A stretch of 49,391 nt of DNA from Oscillospiraceae bacterium (GTDB lineage: Bacteria; Bacillota; Clostridia; Oscillospirales; Ruminococcaceae). The translations under genes and the position numbers were made by a program. Positions 34,340 through 41,453 of this stretch are shown one piece after another. Below the pieces are notes generated by a model, which had not been told where the DNA came from, searched no databases, and saw only the letters and a program-made list of their open reading frames with translations. Within the stretch, counting starts at the first letter, position 1. Each line of letters starts with the position of its first letter. The stretch is from positions 1-49,391 of the forward strand of contig JALEVO010000143.1 of assembly GCA_022788225.1 (NCBI GenBank), given 5' to 3'.

Positions 34340-36496
34340 TTATCCGAGCAGTTTCTTTCTCAGACCAACAGAATCAAAAATATTTACAGCTTTATCTGAA
34401 TTGTAATCAGCATTATCTGCCGCTTTTGAATTTATCTTGCCCGCATTTACAAGATACTTGTTAAGGGCAGTTAAGTCGGCAACTGTGACATTTCCGTCAA
34501 GGTTTACGTCACCCTTCAGCGGCTTGACTTCCTCTGTTGGTTCAGTGTTTTCCGGAGTGGTTCCGTCCGGCTCAACGCCGTAAACCAGAACGCCGTTGTT
34601 ATAGACAGTAATTTTATCTGTTATAACCGGGTCTTCTGAATCCAGCAGATCCTGATTGGAGTAATCATTTGTTGCGTCCCAGCCGGTTTTGTAATCCGGG
34701 AAAACAAGAGCAAGCATAGTTTCACACTGCTGTCTTCCCTCTGAAATCGGAAGTATAGCTTCACCATTGGGATAGCTTACCTCAATATAGTAAATATTGT
34801 CTTTGTAGTGTGTTATATCGGAGTAGACAGCTCTGTATTCGTCACCGTACATTGCCGCCTGGTCACGGTCTATACGAACAACAATATCTGTTGCCTTGTA
34901 ACCTGCGTTAATAACCTCTGAAGCGTCAAAGTAGTAGCGGTATGACATATTGTCAACAACTCTTGCCGGCCATGCAGTATGGTTTGTGAATTTAAGGCTT
35001 AACGAAACTCCGCTTGCCTCTGACTGCTTTATCTGTGCCTCAACGAAAAATTCGTCATCACGCTGTTCCGGTTCAGGGAAAGCCGGGTCAGTTGTTCCGC
35101 CGTATTCCTCTGTCATTTTTGCCATAAGCCCTGTAAATCCGGCATTGTAATCGCAGGCAACCTCATTGTTTATGAAGTTCTGTCTGTCATCTTCGTAATT
35201 TCCAGTGCTGTCCGGACCGCCTACAAGTGCACCATACAGAATATGTCTGTTTTCGGTCGGGTTTGAAAGCTCGTTGTTCCATGAACAGTGAGCAGTTCTG
35301 TGGTGAGCGTTTTTCGGAGCATTTTCACCATAGCCTACCACGAAACTCTGTCCGAGAGGATTGTCACCAAGGCAGTAGTCAGCCTGAGTCTTGTAGAAAT
35401 CTTCGTATGCAGTGGTATCACCCAGATCAAGAGTATCACAGGCAACGGCTGCTATAAAGCCGGATGTTGAAGCATATCGCAGACAGCCCCATGTATGGAA
35501 GTAAGCAAGACCGCCGTCAAGCTTGTTAACTCCGGATACAAGATAATCAAGATGTTTTTTCACTCTTGCAATGTATGTTGAATTTCCTGTGTTCTGTGCA
35601 TAAAGCAGCATACCGCCCTGCATACTGTCGTCCCAGCACATTGACCACGAATATTTAAGCTCGTCTGAGCCTAATTCTTTGCCGAGATTCGGAATATAGC
35701 TTGTTGCCTTGTCAAGGTATTCCTGTTTGCCGGTAGCCTTGTAAAGCCAGTTTGCCGCCCAGAAAAGCTCGTCGTAGAAGTGTGAGGAGCTGTAAAAACC
35801 TTGGGCGTCACTATTCTGATACTCGTCGTCGCTTTTAGCTGTATCGGCTATTTTGAAAATGTTCTCGGCGTGTTCAAGGTAATAGTCAGTTTTGTCGGAA
35901 CGTCCCTGCAAAGCGCAGTAGCCCGCAGCAAGAGCCGCCGCCATTTCACCGAATGCCGCTGAACACTTTGTTCCGGCATAATAAGGTCTGCCCTCGTAGC
36001 CGCCGTTTTCATTCATAGCGTAGTCATAAAGCTCAACAGGTCCCCACCATGTATGGTCCTTCTGACCGTTTCCAACCTGAAATACTACCTCGTCACCCAG
36101 ATCGCAGGCTGCAAGATAATCAAGTACAAATGTAAGGTTGTTTACATAGTTTTCCATTTCTCCGCACTTTTCAATACCCTCCGGATACTGATAAAGTCCC
36201 CATGCGATCATTGAGGCTGAATATGCCATTGGCAGATTGAATTTTACATGGTCACCGGCATCATACCAGCCGCCTTGTATAAAATCGTCCATGGTTGAAT
36301 CGGCACGCCATTCAACACGGTTCCAGTCCGGCAGAGGTCCTGCCTGCTGACACTCATAGAAAAAGAGCGATTTCTGAAGAGCCTCGGCATAGTTGATATA
36401 AGGCTTTGACGCAGCAGAAACAGTCTGTGGCACAGCCGCCCCAAGGGCAGAAACCGCAATAACCGCAGATGACAGTAAAGCTGTAAATTTTTTCAA
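34340..36496 (-). CDS. cellulosomal GH9 cellulase with CBM3c and dockerin
   Basis: Secreted, processive-type endoglucanase. Signal peptide ~1-29. The GH9 catalytic domain follows directly (~32-455): the base region DAGDHVKF (79-86), the substrate-site histidine in 'NAHHRTAHCSWNNE', and the acid glutamate in 'NNEVACDYNAG' (~445). A CBM3c-type module (~475-625, 'FFVEAQIKQSEASGVSLSLKFTN...') normally feeds a single cellulose chain into the site, as in theme-B GH9 enzymes. The C-terminal dockerin (~660-718) has 'GDVNLDGNVTVAD' and 'ADYNSDKAVNIFD'. The start is TTG at 36494-36496 after AAAGGGGG. MITE copy 2 lies 30 bp upstream, inside the predicted 5' UTR. Confidence 0.94.
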   Translation of the reverse strand: MKKFTALLSSAVIAVSALGAAVPQTVSAASKPYINYAEALQKSLFFYECQQAGPLPDWNRVEWRADSTMDDFIQGGWYDAGDHVKFNLPMAYSASMIAWGLYQYPEGIEKCGEMENYVNNLTFVLDYLAACDLGDEVVFQVGNGQKDHTWWGPVELYDYAMNENGGYEGRPYYAGTKCSAAFGEMAAALAAGYCALQGRSDKTDYYLEHAENIFKIADTAKSDDEYQNSDAQGFYSSSHFYDELFWAANWLYKATGKQEYLDKATSYIPNLGKELGSDELKYSWSMCWDDSMQGGMLLYAQNTGNSTYIARVKKHLDYLVSGVNKLDGGLAYFHTWGCLRYASTSGFIAAVACDTLDLGDTTAYEDFYKTQADYCLGDNPLGQSFVVGYGENAPKNAHHRTAHCSWNNELSNPTENRHILYGALVGGPDSTGNYEDDRQNFINNEVACDYNAGFTGLMAKMTEEYGGTTDPAFPEPEQRDDEFFVEAQIKQSEASGVSLSLKFTNHTAWPARVVDNMSYRYYFDASEVINAGYKATDIVVRIDRDQAAMYGDEYRAVYSDITHYKDNIYYIEVSYPNGEAILPISEGRQQCETMLALVFPDYKTGWDATNDYSNQDLLDSEDPVITDKITVYNNGVLVYGVEPDGTTPENTEPTEEVKPLKGDVNLDGNVTVADLTALNKYLVNAGKINSKAADNADYNSDKAVNIFDSVGLRKKLLG

Positions 36497-36526
36497 TTGT
36501 ATTTCCCCCTTTAAAAATATTCTTTA

Positions 36527-36698
36527 GGCAATACCGCACAATTATTGTCGTACAGATGCGCAGTCAGATTTTTTGTCAGATCGCATAAAAATCTTGCAGG
36601 CATACTGGCGTATGTCAAGAGATTTTTGTGTGATATGACGGAAAATCTGCAAGCAGATGTGCGGCAAAAGCGACAGCTGCTAATTGTGCGGTGTTGCC
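36527..36698. mobile_element. MITE-like palindromic element, copy 2 (172 bp)
   Basis: 18-bp terminal inverted repeats (GGCAATACCGCACAATTA and TAATTGTGCGGTGTTGCC, one mismatch) flanked by TTTA direct duplications (36523-36526 and 36699-36702). It is exactly as long as copies 1 and 3, with the same self-complementary core. It lies between the GH9 start and its only visible upstream promoter. Confidence 0.88.
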
Positions 36699-36700
36699 TT

Positions 36701-36783
36701 TATAGTAAACGAAAAAGATTTTTTAGTTTACTATCAGCCGATATGCACGGAGCTTACGAAGTAAGCGGATGTGCAAGGCAATA
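36701..36783. repeat. double-hairpin repeat, copy 2
   Basis: TATAGTAAAC (36701-36710) pairs with GTTTACTAT, then comes CAGCCGATA and a second hairpin with TGCAC...GTGCA closing an inner GCTTAC-GAA-GTAAGC stem. Homologous to 27741-27832; the closing base pair differs but remains paired. It directly abuts MITE copy 2. Confidence 0.75.
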
Positions 36784-36827
36784 AGATAAATTATTACAGT
36801 GAAAGCAATTTTTTTGCGTTCACTATA

Positions 36828-36856
36828 ATTATCACATTTTTCACACGTTTTGTCAA
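36828..36856 (-). promoter_or_regulatory. putative promoter of the GH9 cellulase gene
   Basis: On the minus strand TTGACA (36851-36856), 17-nt spacer, GATAAT (36828-36833). The predicted start is ~36821, which gives GH9 a ~325-nt leader made of a hairpin (TGAACGC...GCTTTCA), the double-hairpin repeat and MITE copy 2. I see no closer promoter between 36497 and 36526. Confidence 0.65.
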
Positions 36857-36928
36857 TGTTTTTTGTGAAATTACACATGATTTTTTTATGCAATTTATTT
36901 TGAAAATACAAAACTGTTTTTATTGTAG

Positions 36929-36958
36929 TTGACTTGTATATATGAAAAGTGGTATAAT
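36929..36958 (+). promoter_or_regulatory. promoter of the lipoprotein gene
   Basis: TTGACT (36929-36934), 18-nt spacer, TATAAT (36953-36958), start near 36965. Divergent from the GH9 promoter. Confidence 0.75.
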
Positions 36959-36988
36959 ATACAAGGTTTTAAGTGGGAGGTAACATTA

Positions 36989-37939
36989 ATGAAAATAAAA
37001 AGAACAATTATTACACTTCTTACCTTATCTTCTCTTCTGCTTTTCGGCTGCGGCAGTGAAACTGATAAAAAGTCGGAAATCAGTGAAGCAAAAGTATCAC
37101 AGGCAGAAAGTTCTGAAGAAAAATCAGACTCTGATACAGAATCTATACTGCCAGCTGAATCAACAGAAAACGCATCGCAGTTCAAGGTTGTTCAGGACGG
37201 TAATAAAAAGAAATTAGTTCCTAAATATGGACATCAGATAGTAAATTCAGAAATTACTGGTATTTATATGAATGCGCCAAAGGGTATTTCGATATATGAC
37301 GGAAAAGATTTGTCTGAAAATACTTTAAACATAGTTTTCCCAAAAATTATCCCTACTGCTGATAATCCACTTGTTATTACCTCTGAAAACGGCAGCAACA
37401 TGAATATACTTGCTGCAAAAGGTGAGGACTACGACGAATTTATGAACCTTGAACAGGCTGAATGTGAAAAGACATTTCTTGACGGAGTAAAGGGTGTATT
37501 TGAAAAATGCGAAATTACTTTGTTTGAAAAGGATACATATGATTTATATTACGGAGCAAAAAAGGCTGAAAATGATTCATATCACGGGATTAAAATGGTT
37601 ATAAATGCACAATTGCAGGGAATACCCATTAAGCAGACGATACTTCTTATAAATGCCGTACAGAAAGACAGCAAAGGATATTCCTATACCATTACATATA
37701 CTGACATGACGTGCGGAGAAATGGACGAAGCAATTGAGGATTCAATTTCAACAATTAAACTGTCAGATATGTCAGAATTTGCAGAACAATACCCTGACCC
37801 AAAGGATCTTGCTGAATTTCAGAAGGAAGAAGAAGAAAACAACATTAACCACCAGAGTCCGGGGAAAGTAATAGTCACAAGACCCAACGGAGACAGTATA
37901 TTTAAAGGCCCAAGCCGAAGAAAAAATACATCCCAGTAA
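36989..37939 (+). CDS. lipoprotein of unknown function
   Basis: A 316-aa exported lipoprotein. The N-terminus has basic residues, a hydrophobic core and the lipobox LLFGC (Cys ~22). A Ser/Glu/Asp-rich linker (~23-60) is followed by an alpha/beta region with 'ISIYDGKDLSENTLNIVFPKI' and 'SYTITYTDMTCGEMDEAIEDSISTIKLSD', and the C-terminus is Lys/Arg/Asn-rich. The layout recalls small lipoproteins that measure or bind membrane-associated ligands, but I do not recognise the family. The ATG at 36989 has GGGAGG 8-9 nt upstream; a frame extended to 36929 starts inside the promoter and is rejected. ychF follows after 37 nt. Confidence 0.78.
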   Translation: MKIKRTIITLLTLSSLLLFGCGSETDKKSEISEAKVSQAESSEEKSDSDTESILPAESTENASQFKVVQDGNKKKLVPKYGHQIVNSEITGIYMNAPKGISIYDGKDLSENTLNIVFPKIIPTADNPLVITSENGSNMNILAAKGEDYDEFMNLEQAECEKTFLDGVKGVFEKCEITLFEKDTYDLYYGAKKAENDSYHGIKMVINAQLQGIPIKQTILLINAVQKDSKGYSYTITYTDMTCGEMDEAIEDSISTIKLSDMSEFAEQYPDPKDLAEFQKEEEENNINHQSPGKVIVTRPNGDSIFKGPSRRKNTSQ

Positions 37940-37976
37940 AATTATTCTGGAGAATAAAATATAAAGAGGTTTTAAA

Positions 37977-39071
37977 ATGAAATTAGGAATGGTTGGACTC
38001 CCTAACGTGGGAAAAAGTACGCTTTTTAATGCACTTACAAACGCCGGAGCAGAATCGGCAAACTATCCTTTCTGCACTATTGAAAAAAACATAGGCATAG
38101 TTTCAGTGCCGGACGAAAGACTGGACAAGTTAGCTGAAATGTATCACCCTGACAAGTTTACTCCGGCAACCCTTGAATTTGTTGATATTGCCGGACTGGT
38201 TAAGGGTGCGTCAAAGGGCGAGGGACTGGGAAACAAGTTCCTTGCGGATATCAGAGAGGTTGACGCTATCGTTCACGTTGTAAGATGCTTTGAGGATATT
38301 GACATTATTCATGTTGACGGTGAAATAAATCCGGCAAGGGATATTGAAACGATAAACCTTGAACTGATATTCTCGGACATTGAAATGGTTGACAGAAGAA
38401 TAGAGCGCAGCAAAAAGCTTGCAAAGGGCGACAAGAAATATCTTGCTGAAATTGATTTCCTTGAAAGACTCAAAAGTCACCTCGAATCCGGTAAATCTGC
38501 AAGAGCCTTTGACTACACAGATGATGAAAGAGAAATTATCAAGTCCACTCCCCTGCTTTCCGGAAAGCCTGTTATATATGCAGCTAACCTTTGCGAGGAC
38601 GACTTTGTAAACAACATTGAAACCAACGAAAATTTCAATACGGTAAAGAAAATCGCAGCGGAAGAACACTCCGCAGTACTGCCTATCTGCGCACAGATAG
38701 AAGCTGAAATTTCCGACATGGAACCGGAAGACAAGGCAATGTTCTTAGGAGAAATGGGACTTAAAGAGTCCGGCTTAAACCGTATTATCAGAGAGGGCTA
38801 TTCCCTTTTAGGACTTATCTCCTACCTTACCGCCGGACAGCCGGAAGTAAGAGCATGGACTATCAAAAAGGGTACAAAAGCACCGCAGGCAGCCGGAAAG
38901 ATTCATACAGACTTTGAAAAAGGCTTTATCCGTGCAGAGGTAATAAGCTTTGATGACCTTATGGAATGCGGAAGTATGGCAGCTGCAAAGGAAAAGGGTC
39001 TTGTAAGACTTGAGGGAAAAGAATATGTTATGCAGGACGGCGATATCGTTCTGTTCAGATTTAACGTCTGA
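37977..39071 (+). CDS. ychF: redox-responsive P-loop ATPase/GTPase YchF (Ola1 family)
   Basis: Universally conserved TRAFAC-class P-loop protein that binds ATP better than GTP and interacts with ribosomes; implicated in stress responses. The G1 motif GLPNVGKST is at 7-15, G2/G3 '[21 protein letters not shown]' at ~62-82, and the C-terminal TGS-type domain ends '[19 protein letters not shown]', identical in style to characterised family members. At 364 aa it is full length. ATG with AGAGG 7-8 nt upstream; two terminators follow. Confidence 0.96.
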   Translation: MKLGMVGLPNVGKSTLFNALTNAGAESANYPFCTIEKNIGIVSVPDERLDKLAEMYHPDKFTPATLEFVDIAGLVKGASKGEGLGNKFLADIREVDAIVHVVRCFEDIDIIHVDGEINPARDIETINLELIFSDIEMVDRRIERSKKLAKGDKKYLAEIDFLERLKSHLESGKSARAFDYTDDEREIIKSTPLLSGKPVIYAANLCEDDFVNNIETNENFNTVKKIAAEEHSAVLPICAQIEAEISDMEPEDKAMFLGEMGLKESGLNRIIREGYSLLGLISYLTAGQPEVRAWTIKKGTKAPQAAGKIHTDFEKGFIRAEVISFDDLMECGSMAAAKEKGLVRLEGKEYVMQDGDIVLFRFNV

Positions 39072-39090
39072 TTTTATATAAAAAGCAAAA

Positions 39091-39114
39091 ACTTCCGGAT
39101 TTTTCCGGAAGTTT
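39091..39114 (+). terminator. hairpin after ychF
   Basis: 8-bp stem ACTTCCGG (39091-39098)/CCGGAAGT (39105-39112) with a T-rich loop and a short T tail. Probably the first of two terminators. Confidence 0.65.
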
Positions 39115-39146
39115 CAGAATATAGAAAAAGTTCATTTTCAATTATT

Positions 39147-39175
39147 CGGGCGACCAGTGGTCGCCCGTTTTTTCA
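39147..39175 (+). terminator. strong intrinsic terminator after ychF
   Basis: 9-bp GC-rich stem CGGGCGACC (39147-39155)/GGTCGCCCG (39159-39167), loop AGT, followed by TTTTTT. Confidence 0.9.
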
Positions 39176-39211
39176 TTTTTCAACAAATTGAAACTACATC
39201 AGTCATTTTGA

Positions 39212-40804
39212 TTATTTGTTCTTTTTGAATTCAAGATATTCCTCATAAGTGCCCTGTCTGTCAATACAGCCCTCGGGAGTAATTTCAATAATTCTGTCTG
39301 CAACAGTCTGTAAAATTTCATGGTCATGGGACGCTAAAAGCACAACACCTTTAAAGCTGACAAGACCGTTGTTTACTGCCGTAATGCTTTCAAGGTCAAG
39401 ATGGTTTGTAGGGCGGTCAAGAATGAGAACGTTAGAGCCGAAAAGCATCATTCTTGAAAACATACAACGCACCTTTTCACCGCCGGAGAGAACATTGACT
39501 TTCTTGAAGACATCATCGCCGGAAAAGAGCATTCGTCCTAAAAATCCACGAAGATAGGTGTCAGTTTCGTCAGAGGAATACTGGCGCATCCAGTCTATAA
39601 TTGAGAGGTCGCAGCCGTCGAAAAATTTGTTGTTGTCAACCGGGAAATATGAAGTCGAAGTGGAAACGCCCCATTTGAACGTACCCTCGTCAGGCTGTTC
39701 CTCCTCCATGAGAATCTTGAAAAGCATTGTTATAGCCTGTTCGCTTTCACCGATAAATGCAACCTTGTCATTTCTGCCAAGGGTAAAGCTTACATTGTTA
39801 AGAAGCTTTACGCCGTCAACCGTTTTGGAGATACCGTTTACTGTCAGTATCTCCTTGCCCAGTTCTCTGTCCGGAGCAAAACCGATAAACGGGTATTTTC
39901 TGCTGGACGCCGGCATTTCCTCAACGGTCAGATTATCAAGAAGCTTTCTTCTTGAAGTAGCCTGTCTTGACTTGGACTTGTTTGCAGAGAAACGCTCAAT
40001 AAAAGCTTTGAGTTCCTTGATTTTTTCCTCGGCTTTCTTGTTCTGCTGTTTTATCATTCTCTGCATAAGCTGGCTGGATTCGTACCAGAATTCATAGTTA
40101 CCCACATACATTTTGATTTTGGTATAGTCTATATCGACAATATGAGTACAGACATTGTTTAAGAAGTGTCTGTCATGGGATACCACAAGGACAGTACCGA
40201 AATATTCCGAAAGGAAGTCCTCCAGCCACTTTACAGCGTCAATGTCAAGATGGTTTGTAGGCTCGTCAAGGAGAATGATATCCGGATTGCCGAAAAGTGC
40301 CTGTGCCAGCAGTACCTTAACCTTTTCGTTACCCGAAAGAGCGGACATCTGACTATAGAGTATATCCTCGGGAAGTCCAAGTCCCTGAATAAGCTTTGAG
40401 GCGTCTGACTCTGCCTCCCAGCCGTTGAGTTCCGCAAACTCGCCCTCCAGTTCAGACGCCAAAACGCCGTCCTCCTCAGTGAAATCCTCTTTTGCGTAAA
40501 GCTCGTCCTTTTTCTTCATTATCTCATAAAGGCGCTCGTTGCCCATGATAACTGTGTCTAAAACGGTAAACTCTTCATAGGCAAAGTGGTCCTGCTTTAA
40601 CACTGAAAGGCGCACTCCCTTGGGTATAACCACTTCACCCGTAGTAGGTTCAAGGTCACCGCAGAGAATACGCAGAAATGTAGACTTTCCCGCACCGTTT
40701 GCGCCGATTATACCATAGCAGTTGCCCCCTGTGAATTTCAGGTCGACGTCCTTGAAAAGTGTCGAACCGCCAAACTGCATACTGACATTTGAAACTGTAA
40801 TCAT
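39212..40804 (-). CDS. ABC-F family ATPase with degenerate second nucleotide site
   Basis: A soluble protein with two ABC ATPase domains and no membrane part, of the ribosome-binding ABC-F type that modulates translation or protects ribosomes. NBD1 is intact: GANGAGKST (34-42), LSGNEK, and Walker B ILLDEPTNHLD. The linker 'AEEKIKELKAFIERFSANKSKSRQATSRRKLLD' is the ABC-F hallmark. NBD2 keeps LSGGEKVR, but its Walker A is replaced by GESEQAITM (~350) and Walker B reads LILDRPTNHLD, losing the catalytic glutamate. At 530 aa it resembles YkpA/YbiT-like proteins. ATG with GAGGAAT upstream; promoter at 40856-40884. Confidence 0.9.
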   Translation of the reverse strand: MITVSNVSMQFGGSTLFKDVDLKFTGGNCYGIIGANGAGKSTFLRILCGDLEPTTGEVVIPKGVRLSVLKQDHFAYEEFTVLDTVIMGNERLYEIMKKKDELYAKEDFTEEDGVLASELEGEFAELNGWEAESDASKLIQGLGLPEDILYSQMSALSGNEKVKVLLAQALFGNPDIILLDEPTNHLDIDAVKWLEDFLSEYFGTVLVVSHDRHFLNNVCTHIVDIDYTKIKMYVGNYEFWYESSQLMQRMIKQQNKKAEEKIKELKAFIERFSANKSKSRQATSRRKLLDNLTVEEMPASSRKYPFIGFAPDRELGKEILTVNGISKTVDGVKLLNNVSFTLGRNDKVAFIGESEQAITMLFKILMEEEQPDEGTFKWGVSTSTSYFPVDNNKFFDGCDLSIIDWMRQYSSDETDTYLRGFLGRMLFSGDDVFKKVNVLSGGEKVRCMFSRMMLFGSNVLILDRPTNHLDLESITAVNNGLVSFKGVVLLASHDHEILQTVADRIIEITPEGCIDRQGTYEEYLEFKKNK

Positions 40805-40855
40805 TTATAATTCCTCACTTGATTTTTTGTAGACTTTGTTTTTATATGCCTTTTC

Positions 40856-40884
40856 ATTATAGCATAGACCGGAAATTATGGCAA
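40856..40884 (-). promoter_or_regulatory. promoter of the ABC-F gene
   Basis: On the minus strand TTGCCA (40879-40884), 17-nt spacer, TATAAT (40856-40861), start near 40849, about 45 nt before the ATG. Confidence 0.75.
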
Positions 40885-40892
40885 GGGCTGAT

Positions 40893-40968
40893 AAAAAGAA
40901 AAACCTCCTGAAACTCTCATTTCAAAAGGTTAATTTTATATGTAACATGGGCACACTGGCATTTGAAT
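40893..40968 (-). ncRNA. candidate small RNA with its own promoter and terminator
   Basis: About 76 nt downstream of the promoter at 40975-41003. It ends in a 12-bp stem (40920-40931 with 40902-40913; two G-T pairs, loop of six) followed by TTTCTTTTT (40893-40901), an intrinsic terminator. It lacks a ribosome-binding site and any frame longer than a few codons, so it is more likely a regulatory RNA than an mRNA. Its proximity to the toxin-like locus suggests, but does not prove, a link. Confidence 0.55.
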
Positions 40969-40974
40969 AAAATT

Positions 40975-41003
40975 TTTATACACCTTTCCAGGATTGCTGT
41001 CAA
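40975..41003 (-). promoter_or_regulatory. near-consensus promoter for the minus-strand small RNA
   Basis: On the minus strand TTGACA (40998-41003), 17-nt spacer, TATAAA (40975-40980). Divergent from the promoter at 41056-41084. Confidence 0.7.
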
Positions 41004-41055
41004 GTATATTTTTCTTGAATAATGCAGTACGGTATTCTGAATATTTCTGAAACCC

Positions 41056-41084
41056 TTGACAAAAATATTTCTGTGGTATATAAT
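41056..41084 (+). promoter_or_regulatory. consensus promoter of the putative antitoxin RNA
   Basis: TTGACA (41056-41061), 17-nt spacer, TATAAT (41079-41084): a perfect match, with start near 41091 and no protein-coding gene downstream before a terminator. Confidence 0.82.
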
Positions 41085-41090
41085 ATAAAC

Positions 41091-41179
41091 AACCACAAAA
41101 ATAATCAAACGAGATTATAACTCATGCGTTCCACGCAAAAAGAAATCCCTGAGAGTTGCAGCTCTCAGGGATTTTTTCG
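41091..41179 (+). ncRNA. candidate antisense antitoxin RNA (RNAII/RatA-like)
   Basis: About 88 nt from a consensus promoter to an intrinsic terminator (13-bp stem 41143-41155/41162-41174, then TTTTTT). A small hairpin TGCG-TTCCA-CGCA lies in the middle. It has no coding frame. It converges on the 32-codon minus-strand peptide gene and shares the terminator stem, so the two RNAs would be complementary over roughly 40 nt at their 3' ends, the arrangement known from txpA/RatA and fst/RNAII. Function is inferred from architecture only. Confidence 0.6.
41137..41179. terminator. shared bidirectional terminator of the toxin/antitoxin pair
   Basis: 13-bp perfect stem (41143-41155/41162-41174, loop TTGCAG). 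On the plus strand TTTTTT follows; on the minus strand TTTCTTTTT follows. Confidence 0.85.
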
Positions 41180-41181
41180 GG

Positions 41182-41280
41182 CTACTTGTCGGACTTTTCA
41201 TGTCTGTCTAACCACTTGCAAATATAGTAACCAACTACACTTGCCGCAACAGACAATACAAACGAGATTATATATGCCAT
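41182..41280 (-). CDS. small one-TM peptide, candidate type I toxin
   Basis: A 32-residue peptide: one hydrophobic helix (about 3-22, AYIISFVLSVAASVVGYYI) followed by a charged tail (KWLDRHEK then SDK). That shape (short TM helix, Trp-Leu, basic/acidic tail) is typical of Fst/Ldr-like type I toxins. The ATG at 41278-41280 has a strong AAGGAGG ribosome-binding site 13 nt upstream and a second AGGTGG 5-6 nt upstream. The transcript would start near 41317 from a 17-nt-spaced promoter and end at the stem beginning 8 nt past the stop codon. The longer frame to 41400 starts upstream of that promoter and is rejected. Confidence 0.68.
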   Translation of the reverse strand: MAYIISFVLSVAASVVGYYICKWLDRHEKSDK

Positions 41281-41323
41281 GAATTCCACCTTCCTCCTTG
41301 CGGAAATAGCCGACAATACTTTA

Positions 41324-41352
41324 ATTATACATATTTTCACACTGTTCCTCAA
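41324..41352 (-). promoter_or_regulatory. promoter of the toxin-like peptide gene
   Basis: On the minus strand TTGAGG (41347-41352), 17-nt spacer, TATAAT (41324-41329). The start near 41317 leaves a ~37-nt leader. Confidence 0.7.
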
Positions 41353-41393
41353 TCTGTTTAAAACACGTATTTCATTAATTTCCTCCGAAATAC

Positions 41394-41422
41394 TGGACAA
41401 ATTGTTAAAAATGCAGTATAAT
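41394..41422 (+). promoter_or_regulatory. promoter of metG
   Basis: TGGACA (41394-41399), 17-nt spacer, TATAAT (41417-41422), start near 41429, 25 nt upstream of the ATG. The short leader leaves no room for a T-box. Confidence 0.75.
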
Positions 41423-41453
41423 AAAGAGTATATGGAAATTAGGAGGAACAGTT

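Noticed and set aside
36545-36784. A 79-codon frame across MITE copy 2, similar to part of a frame across copy 1
   Set aside because: The similarity follows from the repeat itself; there is no ribosome-binding site, and the frame in copy 3 does not match. Not a gene.
40917-41108. A 63-codon hydrophobic minus-strand frame
   Set aside because: It runs through two promoters and a terminator, lacks a ribosome-binding site, and looks like a by-product of AT-rich non-coding DNA.
41182-41400. A 72-codon frame ending at the toxin-like stop
   Set aside because: Its start lies upstream of the predicted promoter and has no ribosome-binding site; the last 32 codons carry all the recognisable features.
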